NCBI RefSeq assembly: GCF_000980885.2
Contig: NZ_LBDA02000094.1
Coordinates: forward strand, 1 to 64,000
Direction of reading: 5' to 3'
DNA length: 64,000 bases
From: Streptomyces malaysiense
GTDB lineage: Bacteria > Actinomycetota > Actinomycetes > Streptomycetales > Streptomycetaceae
Position 1 is the first letter of the stretch; each line of letters begins with the position of its first letter. The notes under the pieces were generated by a model, which made no database searches, was not told where the DNA came from, and saw only the letters and a list, made by a program, of their open reading frames with translations. The position numbers and the translations under genes were made by a program. Shown here piece by piece: positions 17,042 through 25,813 of the stretch.

Positions 17042-18754
17042 GTGAGGACTTACGAACAGGACGCGAAGACTCTGGAACTGCCCTGGCCGTTCACCGGCCG
17101 GGAGGACGAACTGGAGCTGGTACGGGGGGCGGTGGCCTCGGGCCGGCGCGGCATCGTGGTGACCGGCCCGGCCGGGCGCGGCAAGACCCGGCTGGTCACG
17201 GAGGTGGTCCGGGGCACGGACCACGCCCGGGTGACCGGCACGCCCGAGGCCCGCCATCTGCCCCTCGCGGCGTTCGCGCACCTGCTGCCCGGCACCGGCT
17301 CGCTGCCCGGCGCGGTGCGGGCCCTGTCCGGCGTCCGGCTCCTCGTCGTGGACGACGCCCATCTGCTGGACGAGGACTCCGCCGCGCTGGTCCACCAGCT
17401 GGCCGCGAACGGGCGCACCCGGCTGGTCGTCACCGCGTGCGACGAGGGCGCGGCACCCGGCGCCGTGTCCCGGCTGTGGACCGGGGAACTGCTGCCCCGG
17501 CTGGCCCTCGCCCCGCTGCCCGAGGAGGACACCGCCGCCCTCCTCGGCGCGGCCGGCTTCGAAGCGCTCACGGTACGGCGGCTGCACCGGCTGTGCCGGG
17601 GTGATCTGCGGCTGCTGCGCTCCCTGGCGGACGCGCTCCGGACCGGGGCTGCCATGGTCGCCGTACCCGGCACCGGTGAGCGAGCCTGGCGCGGGCCGCT
17701 GCCCCTCACCCCGGCCGTCCGCGACCGGCTCGCCCTCGTGCTGGAGCACCGTACGCCCGGTGAACGCGAGATCCTGGAACGCCTCGCCTTCGCCGAGCCG
17801 GCCCCGCTGCCGCCGCACGGCCTCGGCCTGGACGTCCTCGAAGGGCTGGAGGCGGCCGGCCTGGTCGCCGTGGACGACGCCGGCGGGGTCGGGCTCGCCG
17901 ACCCGCTGCACGGACCGGCGCTGCGGGCGGCGACCGGGCGGCTGCGCGCACGCCGGCTGAGCCGGGCCGCGGCGGGCCGCGGTGCCGCGCTCGACGCCGA
18001 ACGGCATTTCCTGTTGCGGAGGCTGACGCGGATGGACGTGCGGCCGGTGGCCACGCCGGTGGGGGACTGGGTGGTGGCCGAGGGGGAGCCGGTGCCGGCC
18101 GGGTACGCGGCCGTACGGGCTCGGTTCGCGCGGCTGGGGGGCGCGGTGCGGGACGCCGCCGCATGGGCGCGGGAGGGTCTGCGGTGGACCCCGGAGGACG
18201 CCGATTGCGCAGCGGAACTCGCCCTGGCGGAAGCGGAGTCGGACGAGTCCGGGCACGGCTTCGCCGAGGGGGACGTGTACGCGCGCTACGGGGCCGTACG
18301 CGCCGGGGAGCTTGCCGGCGCGCTGCCCGCGGGCAGTGTGCTCGCGCGGCACGCCGAGGCGCTGGCACGAGGGGACGGGGGCGCGCTGGACCGTGCCGCG
18401 GCCGCCCTGGAGGAGCGCGGATTCCTGCTGTTCGCGGCGGAGGCCCACGCCCAGGCCGTACGCGCCCACCGCGACCCGGGGGCCGGGCGCCGCTCCCGCA
18501 CCCGGGCGCTCGCCCTCGCCCGCCGCTGCCAGGGCGCGCGCACCCCGGCGCTGGCCGGGCTGGTGCTCGGTGAACTCACCGCGCGGCAACGGCAGGTCGT
18601 GGCCCTGGCGGCGGCGGGCCTCAGCAACCGGGAGATCGCCGAGCGGCTGACGCTGTCCGTGCGCACGGTCGGCAACCACCTGTACAGCGCGTACACCCGG
18701 CTCGGCACGGGGAACCGGGGCGCGCTGCCCTGCCTGCTGGACAGGCCGGCCTAG
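17042..18754 (+). CDS. ATP-binding LuxR-family transcriptional regulator (short LAL type)
   Basis: A 570-aa regulator with an N-terminal AAA/NACHT-like ATPase (Walker A GPAGRGKT at about residues 40-47, Walker B LLVVDDAHLLDE), a helical middle, and a C-terminal LuxR helix-turn-helix (LTARQRQVVALAAAGLSNREIAERL...RTVGNHLYSAYTRLG). It resembles LAL regulators but at 570 aa is shorter than the usual 900 or so because the TPR region is reduced. The GTG at 17042 overlaps no neighbour. Divergent from the astacin-like protease, it may control that gene. A 19-bp perfect hairpin begins at its last stop-codon base. Confidence 0.85.
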   Translation: MRTYEQDAKTLELPWPFTGREDELELVRGAVASGRRGIVVTGPAGRGKTRLVTEVVRGTDHARVTGTPEARHLPLAAFAHLLPGTGSLPGAVRALSGVRLLVVDDAHLLDEDSAALVHQLAANGRTRLVVTACDEGAAPGAVSRLWTGELLPRLALAPLPEEDTAALLGAAGFEALTVRRLHRLCRGDLRLLRSLADALRTGAAMVAVPGTGERAWRGPLPLTPAVRDRLALVLEHRTPGEREILERLAFAEPAPLPPHGLGLDVLEGLEAAGLVAVDDAGGVGLADPLHGPALRAATGRLRARRLSRAAAGRGAALDAERHFLLRRLTRMDVRPVATPVGDWVVAEGEPVPAGYAAVRARFARLGGAVRDAAAWAREGLRWTPEDADCAAELALAEAESDESGHGFAEGDVYARYGAVRAGELAGALPAGSVLARHAEALARGDGGALDRAAAALEERGFLLFAAEAHAQAVRAHRDPGAGRRSRTRALALARRCQGARTPALAGLVLGELTARQRQVVALAAAGLSNREIAERLTLSVRTVGNHLYSAYTRLGTGNRGALPCLLDRPA

Positions 18755-18799
18755 GGTCTTTCGTTCGGATCACGCCGGGCTGATCCGAACGAAAGACCC
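18754..18799. terminator. perfect 19-bp stem terminator
   Basis: The inverted repeat gggtctttcgttcggatca / tgatccgaacgaaagaccc is perfect over 19 bases with an eight-base loop (18773-18780), and its first base is the last base of the LuxR-type gene's stop codon. It lies between convergent genes (LuxR regulator and TPR-CHAT protein). From memory, closely similar GAACGAAAGACCC stems recur in Streptomyces genomes, so this may be a repeated mobile or insertion-target element as well as a terminator. Confidence 0.75.
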
Positions 18800-18854
18800 C
18801 AAGGACACGATCCGGAAGAAGAAGGGGCCCGGCCGGACTCCCGCCCCGCCCGGC

Positions 18855-21467
18855 TCACGCCGCTCCGAACGCCGCGAACGCCCACCCCGTCGCCTGGTGC
18901 ACCGTGTCGGACGGCAGGGCGGTCCGGGCGTCCCGGAGCGACTCGGCCAGCGAGAGGCCCGCGGCGAGGCCCTTGTGCAGGGCGAGCATCAGGGGGATCA
19001 CCGCCGCGTCGTTGACCGGCGCGCTGCTGGCGACCACCCCGGCCGTACCCAGCGGGAGCAACGCCGTGACCAGGCCGAGGAGTTCATCGGCCCCGACCGA
19101 GGCGAGCCGCGCGGTGTCGCAGCTGGAGAGGATGATCCGGTAGGGGCTGCGGGCCAGGCGTTCGAAGTCGTGCACGATCAGGGGGCCGTCGGACATCCGC
19201 AGGGCGGAGAAGAGGGGGCTGTCGGCGCGGAAGGTGCCGTGGGCGGCGAGATGGGCGAGCCCGGCGCCGTCCAGCTCGGACAGCACCCGGGGAACTTGGG
19301 CGTCGTCGCCCTCCAGGACCGTCGCCGTGCCGTAGCGGTCGGCGAGTTCGGGCACCTCCGCCCCGCCCGTGGCGAGACCGGGGCCCCGCACCAGGACGGC
19401 GCGGCCGTCCCGCGGCGGCTCCGTCTCCCGGGCGCGCAGCCAACTGCCCGCCGACGGCGACACGCTGAGCACCCGGTCGCGCAGCGCGGGCAGCAGTGCC
19501 CACGGCACCCGGTGCAGAGCGCCCGGCGGCACGATCACCACCGGGCCCGCGCCCAGATGCGGCACGGCCCCGCCGAGCAGCAGCTCCTGGAGCCGGGCGC
19601 CCGCCGCCTCCACCAGCGGCAGCCGCGCCTCCGCACCCGGGTGCGCGAGCCGTCGCAGCCCGGCCTGCACGTACTCCGCCTCGGCCACCGCGTCCGCGAG
19701 CGGACCGCCGGCGAACCGCCGCACCCTGCCCTGACCGCACAGCAGCACATGCACCCGCCCCCGCACGACGGCGAGTTCGACCAGCCGGCCCGCACCGAGC
19801 AGGTCCAGCAGCCGGGGCACGTCGAAGCGGGCCCCCTCGTGCGGGGCGGAGCCGCGGATATGGCGGGTGCGGGAGCGGATCTCCCGTTCCAGGCGCCGCT
19901 GTTCGCGCTCCAGGGCGGGCACCGGACGGCCCTCCATGCGGGACTCCTCCGCGCGGGCCGCTATCTCCCGGTAGGCGGTGAGGCCGCTGAGCAGCGCCGC
20001 GTCGGCGGGCGGCCGGGTCGGCGGGGTGGACAGCACGGTCGCCCGCCACCGCTCGCTCCACTCCAGCAGCCGCCGGGGACCGCCGTGGGTGAGGCTCGCC
20101 TCCTGGGCCAGCGCGGCCAGTTCGGCGCCCTGCGCGGTCACATGGGCGCGCAGCTCCGAGGCGCCCAGCGTCATCCGGTGGTCGTCCAGGACGCCCAGGC
20201 CGCGCCGGCACGCCTCCAGGACACCGCGCCGGGACCCGGCCGCGCGTGCCCGCAGCGCCTGCGCCGCCCAGCCGGTCATCCGGGCCGGTGGCGGACCGAC
20301 CCGGCGGCTGCGGGCCGCCACCGCCAGATGCCGTTCCGCGTCCGCCGTCCAGCCGAGGGCCAGCGCGATACGGCCCGCGAGCAGCGATGCCTCGGGCGCC
20401 GCGGGCGAGCCGAAGGAGGCCAGCCGCTCGGCCACCGCCGCCGCGTCCCCGACCAGCCGCCCCGAGCGGCGCCCGGCCGCCACCCGTGCCTCGATCAGCA
20501 CCAGCCGGGCGTGCGTCTCCCACCACAGCCGCCGCTGCGCCGCGAACAGCCGTACGGCGACGGCCGCGCGGGCGATCGCGGTGGGCGCGTCCCCGGCCGA
20601 ACGGGCCGCCCGCGCGGCCGCCAGCAGCAGCTCGGCCTTGCGGGTCGACTGCCCGCCCAGCCGGTCCAGCAGGGCGATCGCCGCGTCCGCCTCGGCCAGC
20701 GCCTCCGGGGCCAGCCCCGCGGCCATCAGCACCTCGCAGCGCCGTACCGACAGCATGTAGGTGGGCGTGCCGAGCTTCGCGTACCGCTCCTCCGCCTCGT
20801 CCAGCAGCCGCAGCGCGAGGGGGATGTCCCCGGAGCGGAACGCGGCCAGGCCCCGGCTCTCCACCGCGTCCGCCTTGTCGTGCTCCTGGCCCGTGGTGTC
20901 CCAGAGGCGCTCCGCCGCCGTGAAGTCCGCGTCGGCCCGCTCCACCGCGCCGAGCGCCAGATGCACCGTCGCCCGCAGGGTCAGCGCCCGCGCGGTCCAG
21001 ATGTCGTCGCGCAGCTGTCTGAGCACCGGCAGGGCCCGCCGTACGTCCTCCAGCGCCTCCGGGTGACGCCCCAGCACCCACCAGACGTACGCCCGCCGGT
21101 ACAGCACCCGGGCCCGGGTGTGCCCGGTGCCCCGCGCGACCCCCCGCTCGAAGGAGGCGAGCCCCTGCCGTGTGCGCCCCGCGTGCACCAGTGCGACCCC
21201 CAGCGTCGCCAGCACATCCGCCTCCCGGTCGGCGGACTCGGCGCGCGCGGCGAGGTCCCGGGCCCGGCGCAGGTGCGTGAGCGCGATCCGCAGATCGCCG
21301 AAATCCCGCTGCCAGATGCCGAGGACCTGGTGGGCGATGCTGGCGGGCAGCGGCGCCGGAGCCGATTCGAGCAGCAGTTCTGCGCGCGCCCGTGCCTCGC
21401 CGGGATCGGCGAACACCAGGGGCAGCAGTTGGAGGGCCGGCTCGCTTCCCGCTGTCACGCCTCGCAT
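18855..21467 (-). CDS. TPR-CHAT caspase-like protease
   Basis: An 870-aa protein. Residues about 20-480 are helical TPR-like repeats (for example ALTHLRRARDLAARAE, ALEDVRRALPVL, ADADFTAAERLW). A basic charged helix follows (about 520-560), and the C-terminal third is a CHAT domain, the caspase-HetF-associated peptidase fold. The catalytic dyad is visible: His743 in LAHLAAHGTFRADSPLFSAL and Cys783 in RIILSSCDTARLASVGADELLG. The end (TALLPLGTAGVVASSAPVND) is typical of CHAT. There is no signal peptide or membrane segment, so it should be a soluble cytoplasmic protease whose TPR part senses a partner. It is divergent from a subtilisin-like protease followed by an ECF sigma factor and its partner. 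The start lacks a clear ribosome site; a GTG at 21458 is an alternative. Confidence 0.85.
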   Translation of the reverse strand: MRGVTAGSEPALQLLPLVFADPGEARARAELLLESAPAPLPASIAHQVLGIWQRDFGDLRIALTHLRRARDLAARAESADREADVLATLGVALVHAGRTRQGLASFERGVARGTGHTRARVLYRRAYVWWVLGRHPEALEDVRRALPVLRQLRDDIWTARALTLRATVHLALGAVERADADFTAAERLWDTTGQEHDKADAVESRGLAAFRSGDIPLALRLLDEAEERYAKLGTPTYMLSVRRCEVLMAAGLAPEALAEADAAIALLDRLGGQSTRKAELLLAAARAARSAGDAPTAIARAAVAVRLFAAQRRLWWETHARLVLIEARVAAGRRSGRLVGDAAAVAERLASFGSPAAPEASLLAGRIALALGWTADAERHLAVAARSRRVGPPPARMTGWAAQALRARAAGSRRGVLEACRRGLGVLDDHRMTLGASELRAHVTAQGAELAALAQEASLTHGGPRRLLEWSERWRATVLSTPPTRPPADAALLSGLTAYREIAARAEESRMEGRPVPALEREQRRLEREIRSRTRHIRGSAPHEGARFDVPRLLDLLGAGRLVELAVVRGRVHVLLCGQGRVRRFAGGPLADAVAEAEYVQAGLRRLAHPGAEARLPLVEAAGARLQELLLGGAVPHLGAGPVVIVPPGALHRVPWALLPALRDRVLSVSPSAGSWLRARETEPPRDGRAVLVRGPGLATGGAEVPELADRYGTATVLEGDDAQVPRVLSELDGAGLAHLAAHGTFRADSPLFSALRMSDGPLIVHDFERLARSPYRIILSSCDTARLASVGADELLGLVTALLPLGTAGVVASSAPVNDAAVIPLMLALHKGLAAGLSLAESLRDARTALPSDTVHQATGWAFAAFGAA

Positions 21468-21541
21468 GGTAGTGGCCTGTATCAGATGGCGGACCCGCGG
21501 CTCTCACTGTCGTAGACCGCTCTACCGGGGGAGGACACGGC

Positions 21542-22966
21542 ATGGCACCCCAGCGATACCGCGAGCAGTTCGACCACATCCAGCGCTCGATGCCCGAAGT
21601 CCCGTTGGTCATGGGCCCGGACTCCGACGCCCACCCGCTGTACGAGAAGGGGGTGGTCCTCGCCCGCTCCGGGGAGGAGGCCCGCGCCGTGGAGGACGCG
21701 GTGCGCGCCCACTTCGGCGAGACCCGGGGACTGCTGCCCGAACACGTGCGCCGCGACGGCCCGGACGGCGGCCGCAGCGGGGTCACCCGCATCCGGGTCG
21801 GCGCCCCCGACCTCGGGGAAGACGCCGTACCGCACGCCCTGGGCGCCCTGCGGTCCGCCGAGGAGCGGCACGGACGCCGGCTGGTCAGCCGCAACCACGT
21901 GGTGCACATCGCGGTCAACGCCTGCCCCGGGGACGAACCGGTTCCCATCGCACGCTCCGCGGCGCCCAACCCGGCCGCCGCCGGGACCGGCCACGACCCC
22001 GGCACCGCCGTCCGCGTCCTGGTGGTCGACACCGGTCTCGTGCACGACCACCACGCCTACCCGCTGCTGGCCCACACCACCGGCGACACCCAGGCGGCCG
22101 AGACCGACGGCGGCGGGATGCTGCGCCAGTACGTCGGCCACGGCACGTTCATCGCGGGCATCCTCGCGGCCGTCGCGCCCAACACCGACATCACCGTCCG
22201 CGGCACCCTGAACGACGCGGGCGCCGTACTGGAGTCGGAGTTCGGCGCCCGGCTCTTCGATGCCGTGGACGGCGCCGGGTGGCCCGATGTGATCAGCCTC
22301 TCCGCGGGCAGCCCCGCCCCGGGCCTGCACGGGCTGCTCGGCCTGGAGGCGTTCATGCGTGAACTGCGCGACCAGCGCACCCTGTTGGTCGCCGCCGCCG
22401 GGAACAACGGCAGCGACGTGCCGTTCTGGCCCGCCGCGTACTCGGCCCTGCCCGAGTACGCGGACAGTGTCGTGTCCGTCGGCGCGCTGCGCTCGGACGG
22501 CGAGGGCCCCGCGTGCTTCAGCAACCACGGCCGCTGGGTCCGTGTCTTCGCCCCCGGCGAGCGCCTCACCAGCGCCCTCACCGGCTTCGGCACCCCGGTG
22601 CCCTACCTCTACCAGCACTCCACCTACGACGACTGCCGGTACGGCTTCGACTACTCCTGCACCTGCCAGTACCCCCGCCACACCGGCGCGTTGAGCGAGG
22701 CGCGGGAGAGCACCGGCGGCAAGCCGGACCAGGTGATGTTCGACGGGTTCGCGCAGTGGAGCGGCACCTCCTTCGCGACCCCGGTCGCCGCCGGGCTCGT
22801 CGCCGCCCTGATGACGGCGGAGCGCGAGCGCGACCCGCGCACGGCGGGCGCCCGGCTGCTGGCGGACGCGACCCACCGCACCGACGTGCGCGGGGCGAAG
22901 GTGCGCGCGCTACGGCCCCCGACCTGGCGCCCGGTTCCCGTCCCGGCCCCGGCGCTGCCGGCGTGA
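21542..22966 (+). CDS. subtilisin-like serine protease (S8 family)
   Basis: A 474-aa serine protease. The catalytic triad is intact: Asp163 in RVLVVDTGLVHDH, His200 in QYVGHGTFIAGI, and Ser410 in QWSGTSFATPVAAG, with the oxyanion Asn in VAAAGNNGSD. Residues 1-150 form an N-terminal extension without a signal peptide, so the enzyme seems to act inside the cell, unlike secreted subtilisins. A Cys-containing insert (about residues 364-378) precedes the Ser motif. A GGGGGAGG ribosome site precedes the ATG. It lies between the TPR-CHAT gene (divergent) and the ECF sigma gene (same strand, 59 bases on), suggesting one regulated proteolytic module. Confidence 0.87.
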   Translation: MAPQRYREQFDHIQRSMPEVPLVMGPDSDAHPLYEKGVVLARSGEEARAVEDAVRAHFGETRGLLPEHVRRDGPDGGRSGVTRIRVGAPDLGEDAVPHALGALRSAEERHGRRLVSRNHVVHIAVNACPGDEPVPIARSAAPNPAAAGTGHDPGTAVRVLVVDTGLVHDHHAYPLLAHTTGDTQAAETDGGGMLRQYVGHGTFIAGILAAVAPNTDITVRGTLNDAGAVLESEFGARLFDAVDGAGWPDVISLSAGSPAPGLHGLLGLEAFMRELRDQRTLLVAAAGNNGSDVPFWPAAYSALPEYADSVVSVGALRSDGEGPACFSNHGRWVRVFAPGERLTSALTGFGTPVPYLYQHSTYDDCRYGFDYSCTCQYPRHTGALSEARESTGGKPDQVMFDGFAQWSGTSFATPVAAGLVAALMTAERERDPRTAGARLLADATHRTDVRGAKVRALRPPTWRPVPVPAPALPA

Positions 22967-22971
22967 GCGCC

Positions 22972-22993
22972 GGAACCCTCTGCTCCACGGCGT
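22972..22993 (+). promoter_or_regulatory. candidate ECF-type promoter before the sigma factor gene
   Basis: GGAAC at 22972-22976 and CGT at 22991-22993 are separated by 14 bases, similar to the GGAAC...CGT promoters of ECF sigma factors though slightly short in spacing. It overlaps the end of the protease gene and would start transcription about 25 bases before the GTG at 23026, consistent with autoregulation. A weaker relative (GGACC, 15 bases, CGT) lies before the protease gene near 21490-21512. Confidence 0.35.
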
Positions 22994-23025
22994 ACCATGA
23001 CGAGCCCTATACGAGGGGTGGAGCC

Positions 23026-23601
23026 GTGGACCGAACAGAGGTCGGCGCGCTCGTCCGGTCCGCCGTCGACGGGGACGCCGCGGCCTGGAAGGCGCTGGTG
23101 GAGGGCATGAGCCCGCTGGTCTGGTCGGTGGTGCGCGCCCATCGGCTCTCCGACGCCGACGGGCACGAGGTCTACCAGACCGTGTGGTTCCGCTTCGCCC
23201 AGCACCTGGGGCGCATCCGGGAACCCGACAAGACCGGCGCCTGGCTCGCCAGTACCGCCCGGCACGAATGCCTGAAGGTCATCAAGGGCATGACGCGGCT
23301 CACCCTTACGGATGATCCGCAGGTCCTGGACCGGGCCAGCGACGACCGTACGCCGGAACAGACACTGATCGACTCCGAGGAGGCGGCGGACCGGGCCGAA
23401 CGGGTCCGCCGCCTGTGGCAGGAGCTGGACGAACTGGGCGAGCGCTGCCGTCAGTTGCTGCGCGTGCTGGTCTCCTCGCCGCCGCCCAGCTATGTGGAGA
23501 TCTCGGCCGCGCTCGGCATCGCGGTCGGCAGCATCGGCCCCCTGCGCCAGCGCTGTCTGCGCCGGCTGCGGGCCCGGATGGACCAGCGGGGTGCGGCATG
23601 A
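23026..23601 (+). CDS. ECF-type RNA polymerase sigma factor
   Basis: A 191-aa sigma-70 family protein of ECF size. Region 2 is recognisable (LVWSVVRAHRLSDADGHEVYQTVWFRF..., ending in the GAWLASTARHECLKVIKG helix) and region 4 ends the protein (SYVEISAALGIAVGSIGPLRQRCLRRLRARM). The GTG at 23026 has a GGGGTGGA ribosome site. The stop overlaps the start of the 166-aa partner gene (ATGA), so the two proteins are produced together, as for sigma/anti-sigma pairs. It should redirect RNA polymerase to a small regulon, perhaps including its own promoter. Confidence 0.88.
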   Translation: MDRTEVGALVRSAVDGDAAAWKALVEGMSPLVWSVVRAHRLSDADGHEVYQTVWFRFAQHLGRIREPDKTGAWLASTARHECLKVIKGMTRLTLTDDPQVLDRASDDRTPEQTLIDSEEAADRAERVRRLWQELDELGERCRQLLRVLVSSPPPSYVEISAALGIAVGSIGPLRQRCLRRLRARMDQRGAA

Positions 23602-24098
23602 ACGAGGACGACGGGTTCCGGTACGACGAGGCGGACGGGGGCGGTGACGAGCCGGCGGCCGCGCCCACGGCGGACACGCTGCTGGAGGAGGAGCTGCGCC
23701 AGGCGGCGGCCGTCCTCGACCCCGTGCCCGACTTCCTGCGCCAACTCGCGGTGGAGGCCTACGCCTTGCGCGATCTCGACGCGCGGATCGCCGAGCTGAC
23801 CTTCGACTCGCTGGTGGACGCGCTGCCGGTGCGCGGGGTCACGGACGCGCCGCGCATGCTGACTTTCCGTGCGGGCGCGCTCACCGTCGACGTCGAGGTC
23901 ACGGGGGACGGTCTGATCGGGCAGGTGCTGCCGCCGGGCTCGGCGCGGATCGAGGTGCTCGGCGGTCCGGGTGCCGCCCGCCCGGTCGCCGTCGACACCC
24001 TCGGCCGCTTCATCAGCGACGACCCGCCCTCCGGCCCCTTCGCCCTGCGGCTGCGTACCGGCTCGGAGGTGATCGTCACGCAGTGGCTGCGAGCCTGA
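23598..24098 (+). CDS. 166-aa partner protein coupled to the ECF sigma factor
   Basis: I do not recognise a named family. The first 30 residues are acidic and probably disordered. Residues about 30-75 are helical (LEEELRQAAAVLDPVPDFLRQLAVEAYALRDLDARIAELTFDSLVDA). The C-terminal 90 residues are beta-rich with alternating short strands (LTFRAGALTVDVEVTGDGL, SARIEVLGG, FALRLRTGSEVIVTQWL). There is no transmembrane segment and no HxxxCxxC zinc motif, so it is not a classic anti-sigma factor of the RsrA or membrane type. The ATGA overlap with the sigma gene suggests a soluble sigma-binding partner or an effector. It is a plausible substrate of one of the two neighbouring proteases. Confidence 0.75.
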   Translation: MNEDDGFRYDEADGGGDEPAAAPTADTLLEEELRQAAAVLDPVPDFLRQLAVEAYALRDLDARIAELTFDSLVDALPVRGVTDAPRMLTFRAGALTVDVEVTGDGLIGQVLPPGSARIEVLGGPGAARPVAVDTLGRFISDDPPSGPFALRLRTGSEVIVTQWLRA

Positions 24099-24110
24099 GC
24101 GGGGACCGGC

Positions 24111-25337
24111 TCACCAGGTCACCGGCAGGGTGCGCGGCCCCCGGATCATCGTCTGCCGCCGCCACTCGACATCCTCCGCCGGCACGGCGAGCCGCAGCCC
24201 CGGCAGCCGGTCGAGGAGCGTGTCCACCAGCAGTTCCAGCTGGAGTCGGGCCAGGACCGCGCCGGTGCAGTAGTGGTGGCCGTTGCCGAAGGCGACATGC
24301 GGGTTGGGATCCCGGTCGGGTGCGATGCCGTCCGGGTCCGGGAAGACCTCGGGGTCGCGGTTGGCGGACAGGTAGGAGACGTAGACCGCTTCGCCCGCGG
24401 CGATCCGGTGGCCGGCGATCTCCACGTCCTCCAGGGCGATCCGGGCGAGCCCGACCGTGTTGCGGTGCGGGATCCAGCGCAGCAACTCGTCGAACACCGG
24501 GCCTCGTTCGTCCGGCCGCGAGCGCATGCGCGCCATCAACTCCGGCCGGGTCAGCATCAGATAGAGCATCTGCCCGCAGTTGTGGGTGACCGCCTCGCCG
24601 CCGATCTGGAGCGGACCGGCGAGTCCTACGGCCTCCTCCTCGCCGATCTCACCGCGCGCCACGGCCCGCGCGAGCATGGAGTAGACGTCCTCGCCGGCGC
24701 TGCGCGCACGGGCCCGGACGATGTCGGTGATCCAGCCGTACAGACCGTTCTTGGCCCGGTCCGCGGCCTCCGCGCCCCCGCACAGGGAGATGATCTGCCG
24801 GGTCCAGGAGTGCACCTGGTCCCGGTCGGTGTCGGGGACACCCATCACCTCGCTGACGACGTACAGCGGGAACGGCTCCAGCACCCGCTCGACCAGATCG
24901 GCGGGCGGGCCCTCGTGGACCAGCGCGTCCACCAGCTCGTCCAGGATCTCCTGGGCGCGGGGCCGCAGCCGTTTCATCGCGCCGACCGTGAAGGCGCCGG
25001 CGACGGGCTTGCGCAGCCGGTTGTGGTCCGGCTGGTCGGCCCAGGCGAGCGAACCGGGGCGGGGCGCGAAGTTCGGCGCCAGCCGGGTGACCTGGCCGCG
25101 GGCGACCGCCGCACGGCTGAAGCGCGGATCGTTGGTGATCAGCTTCACGTGTTCGTAGCGGGTGGCCAGCCAGGCCCAGCCCTCCCCGAACGGCAGCCGT
25201 ATTCGGGTCAGCGGCCCCTCGCGCACCAGTCCCGCGAGCACCGGGTCGAACTCGGTGCCGTCCAGATCGAGCGCGGGCCAGTCCCGCACGGGGGGCGGTT
25301 CCTGGCCGGTGGGCGCACTGGTCTCCAAGGTCGTCAT
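24111..25337 (-). CDS. cytochrome P450, CYP158A-like
   Basis: A 408-aa P450. The haem-binding loop is VAFGNGHHYCTGAVLARLQLELL, the ExxR helix is FDELLRWIPHRN, and the I-helix reads LQIGGEAVTHNCGQML, lacking the usual acidic-Thr pair as in CYP158A enzymes. From memory, the N-terminal PPVRDWPALDLDGTEFDPVL and the IRGPRTLPVTW tail match S. coelicolor CYP158A1/A2, which couple flaviolin units into dark polyketide pigments. No type III PKS (rppA) or ferredoxin gene is next to it, so it may act on flaviolin made elsewhere, as for CYP158A1. The ATG at 25337 is used; a GTG at 25346 is also possible. Confidence 0.85.
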   Translation of the reverse strand: MTTLETSAPTGQEPPPVRDWPALDLDGTEFDPVLAGLVREGPLTRIRLPFGEGWAWLATRYEHVKLITNDPRFSRAAVARGQVTRLAPNFAPRPGSLAWADQPDHNRLRKPVAGAFTVGAMKRLRPRAQEILDELVDALVHEGPPADLVERVLEPFPLYVVSEVMGVPDTDRDQVHSWTRQIISLCGGAEAADRAKNGLYGWITDIVRARARSAGEDVYSMLARAVARGEIGEEEAVGLAGPLQIGGEAVTHNCGQMLYLMLTRPELMARMRSRPDERGPVFDELLRWIPHRNTVGLARIALEDVEIAGHRIAAGEAVYVSYLSANRDPEVFPDPDGIAPDRDPNPHVAFGNGHHYCTGAVLARLQLELLVDTLLDRLPGLRLAVPAEDVEWRRQTMIRGPRTLPVTW

Positions 25338-25813
25338 GCCCTCCACGATGGGCCGGGGCGCGGCGGGTGTCGTGCGGGACTGCTCCAGGCGGAGGGTCCG
25401 CCGACCGCCGGCCGGCGTGGCGGCGGCGATATCGGCCGGGCCCCGCTACGGCGTGCCGACCGGGGTGGCGAGCGCCGCCGCGAGCCGGTCGAGTCCCGCG
25501 AGGCCGGTCCGCCGGTCCGCCCGGCTCCCGCGTGTGGGCTGTCCGGCTCCCCCGCGACCGCCTCACGGGCGGCGTCGAGCAGCTTCGGAGGGGTGTGGCA
25601 GTGGCCGGATGCCCAGGCACACGCTCCGGGGGACGTGGGCCGCCGCCGTGCGGGCGAGCGCTCGCGCCGCCGTACGGGCGCGGCCCGCGGCGATCGTCCC
25701 GGTCGGGTACCGGTTGTCACCGTCCCGTCACAGCCGCGGGGGCCGGTGAAACCCGTGATCCCGGTCCGCTATCTCCCTCGGTGTCAGCAGATCTTCACAG
25801 CAGAGGATGCCCG
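25338..25813. other. 476-base region without an intact gene
   Basis: No supported gene. On the minus strand one frame ends GLDRLAAALATPVGTP-stop near 25446-25500, and another frame upstream reads HTPPKLLDAAREAVAGEPD (about 25540-25600). Together they hint at a frameshifted remnant, but I cannot assign a family. The last 80 bases (25735-25813) should hold the promoter of the lipoprotein gene. Confidence 0.25.

Noticed and set aside
18855..24098. Type III-E CRISPR (Craspase) locus
   Set aside because: TPR-CHAT and sigma genes resemble its accessory part, but no Cas7-11, Csx30/31 homologue or repeat array was seen.
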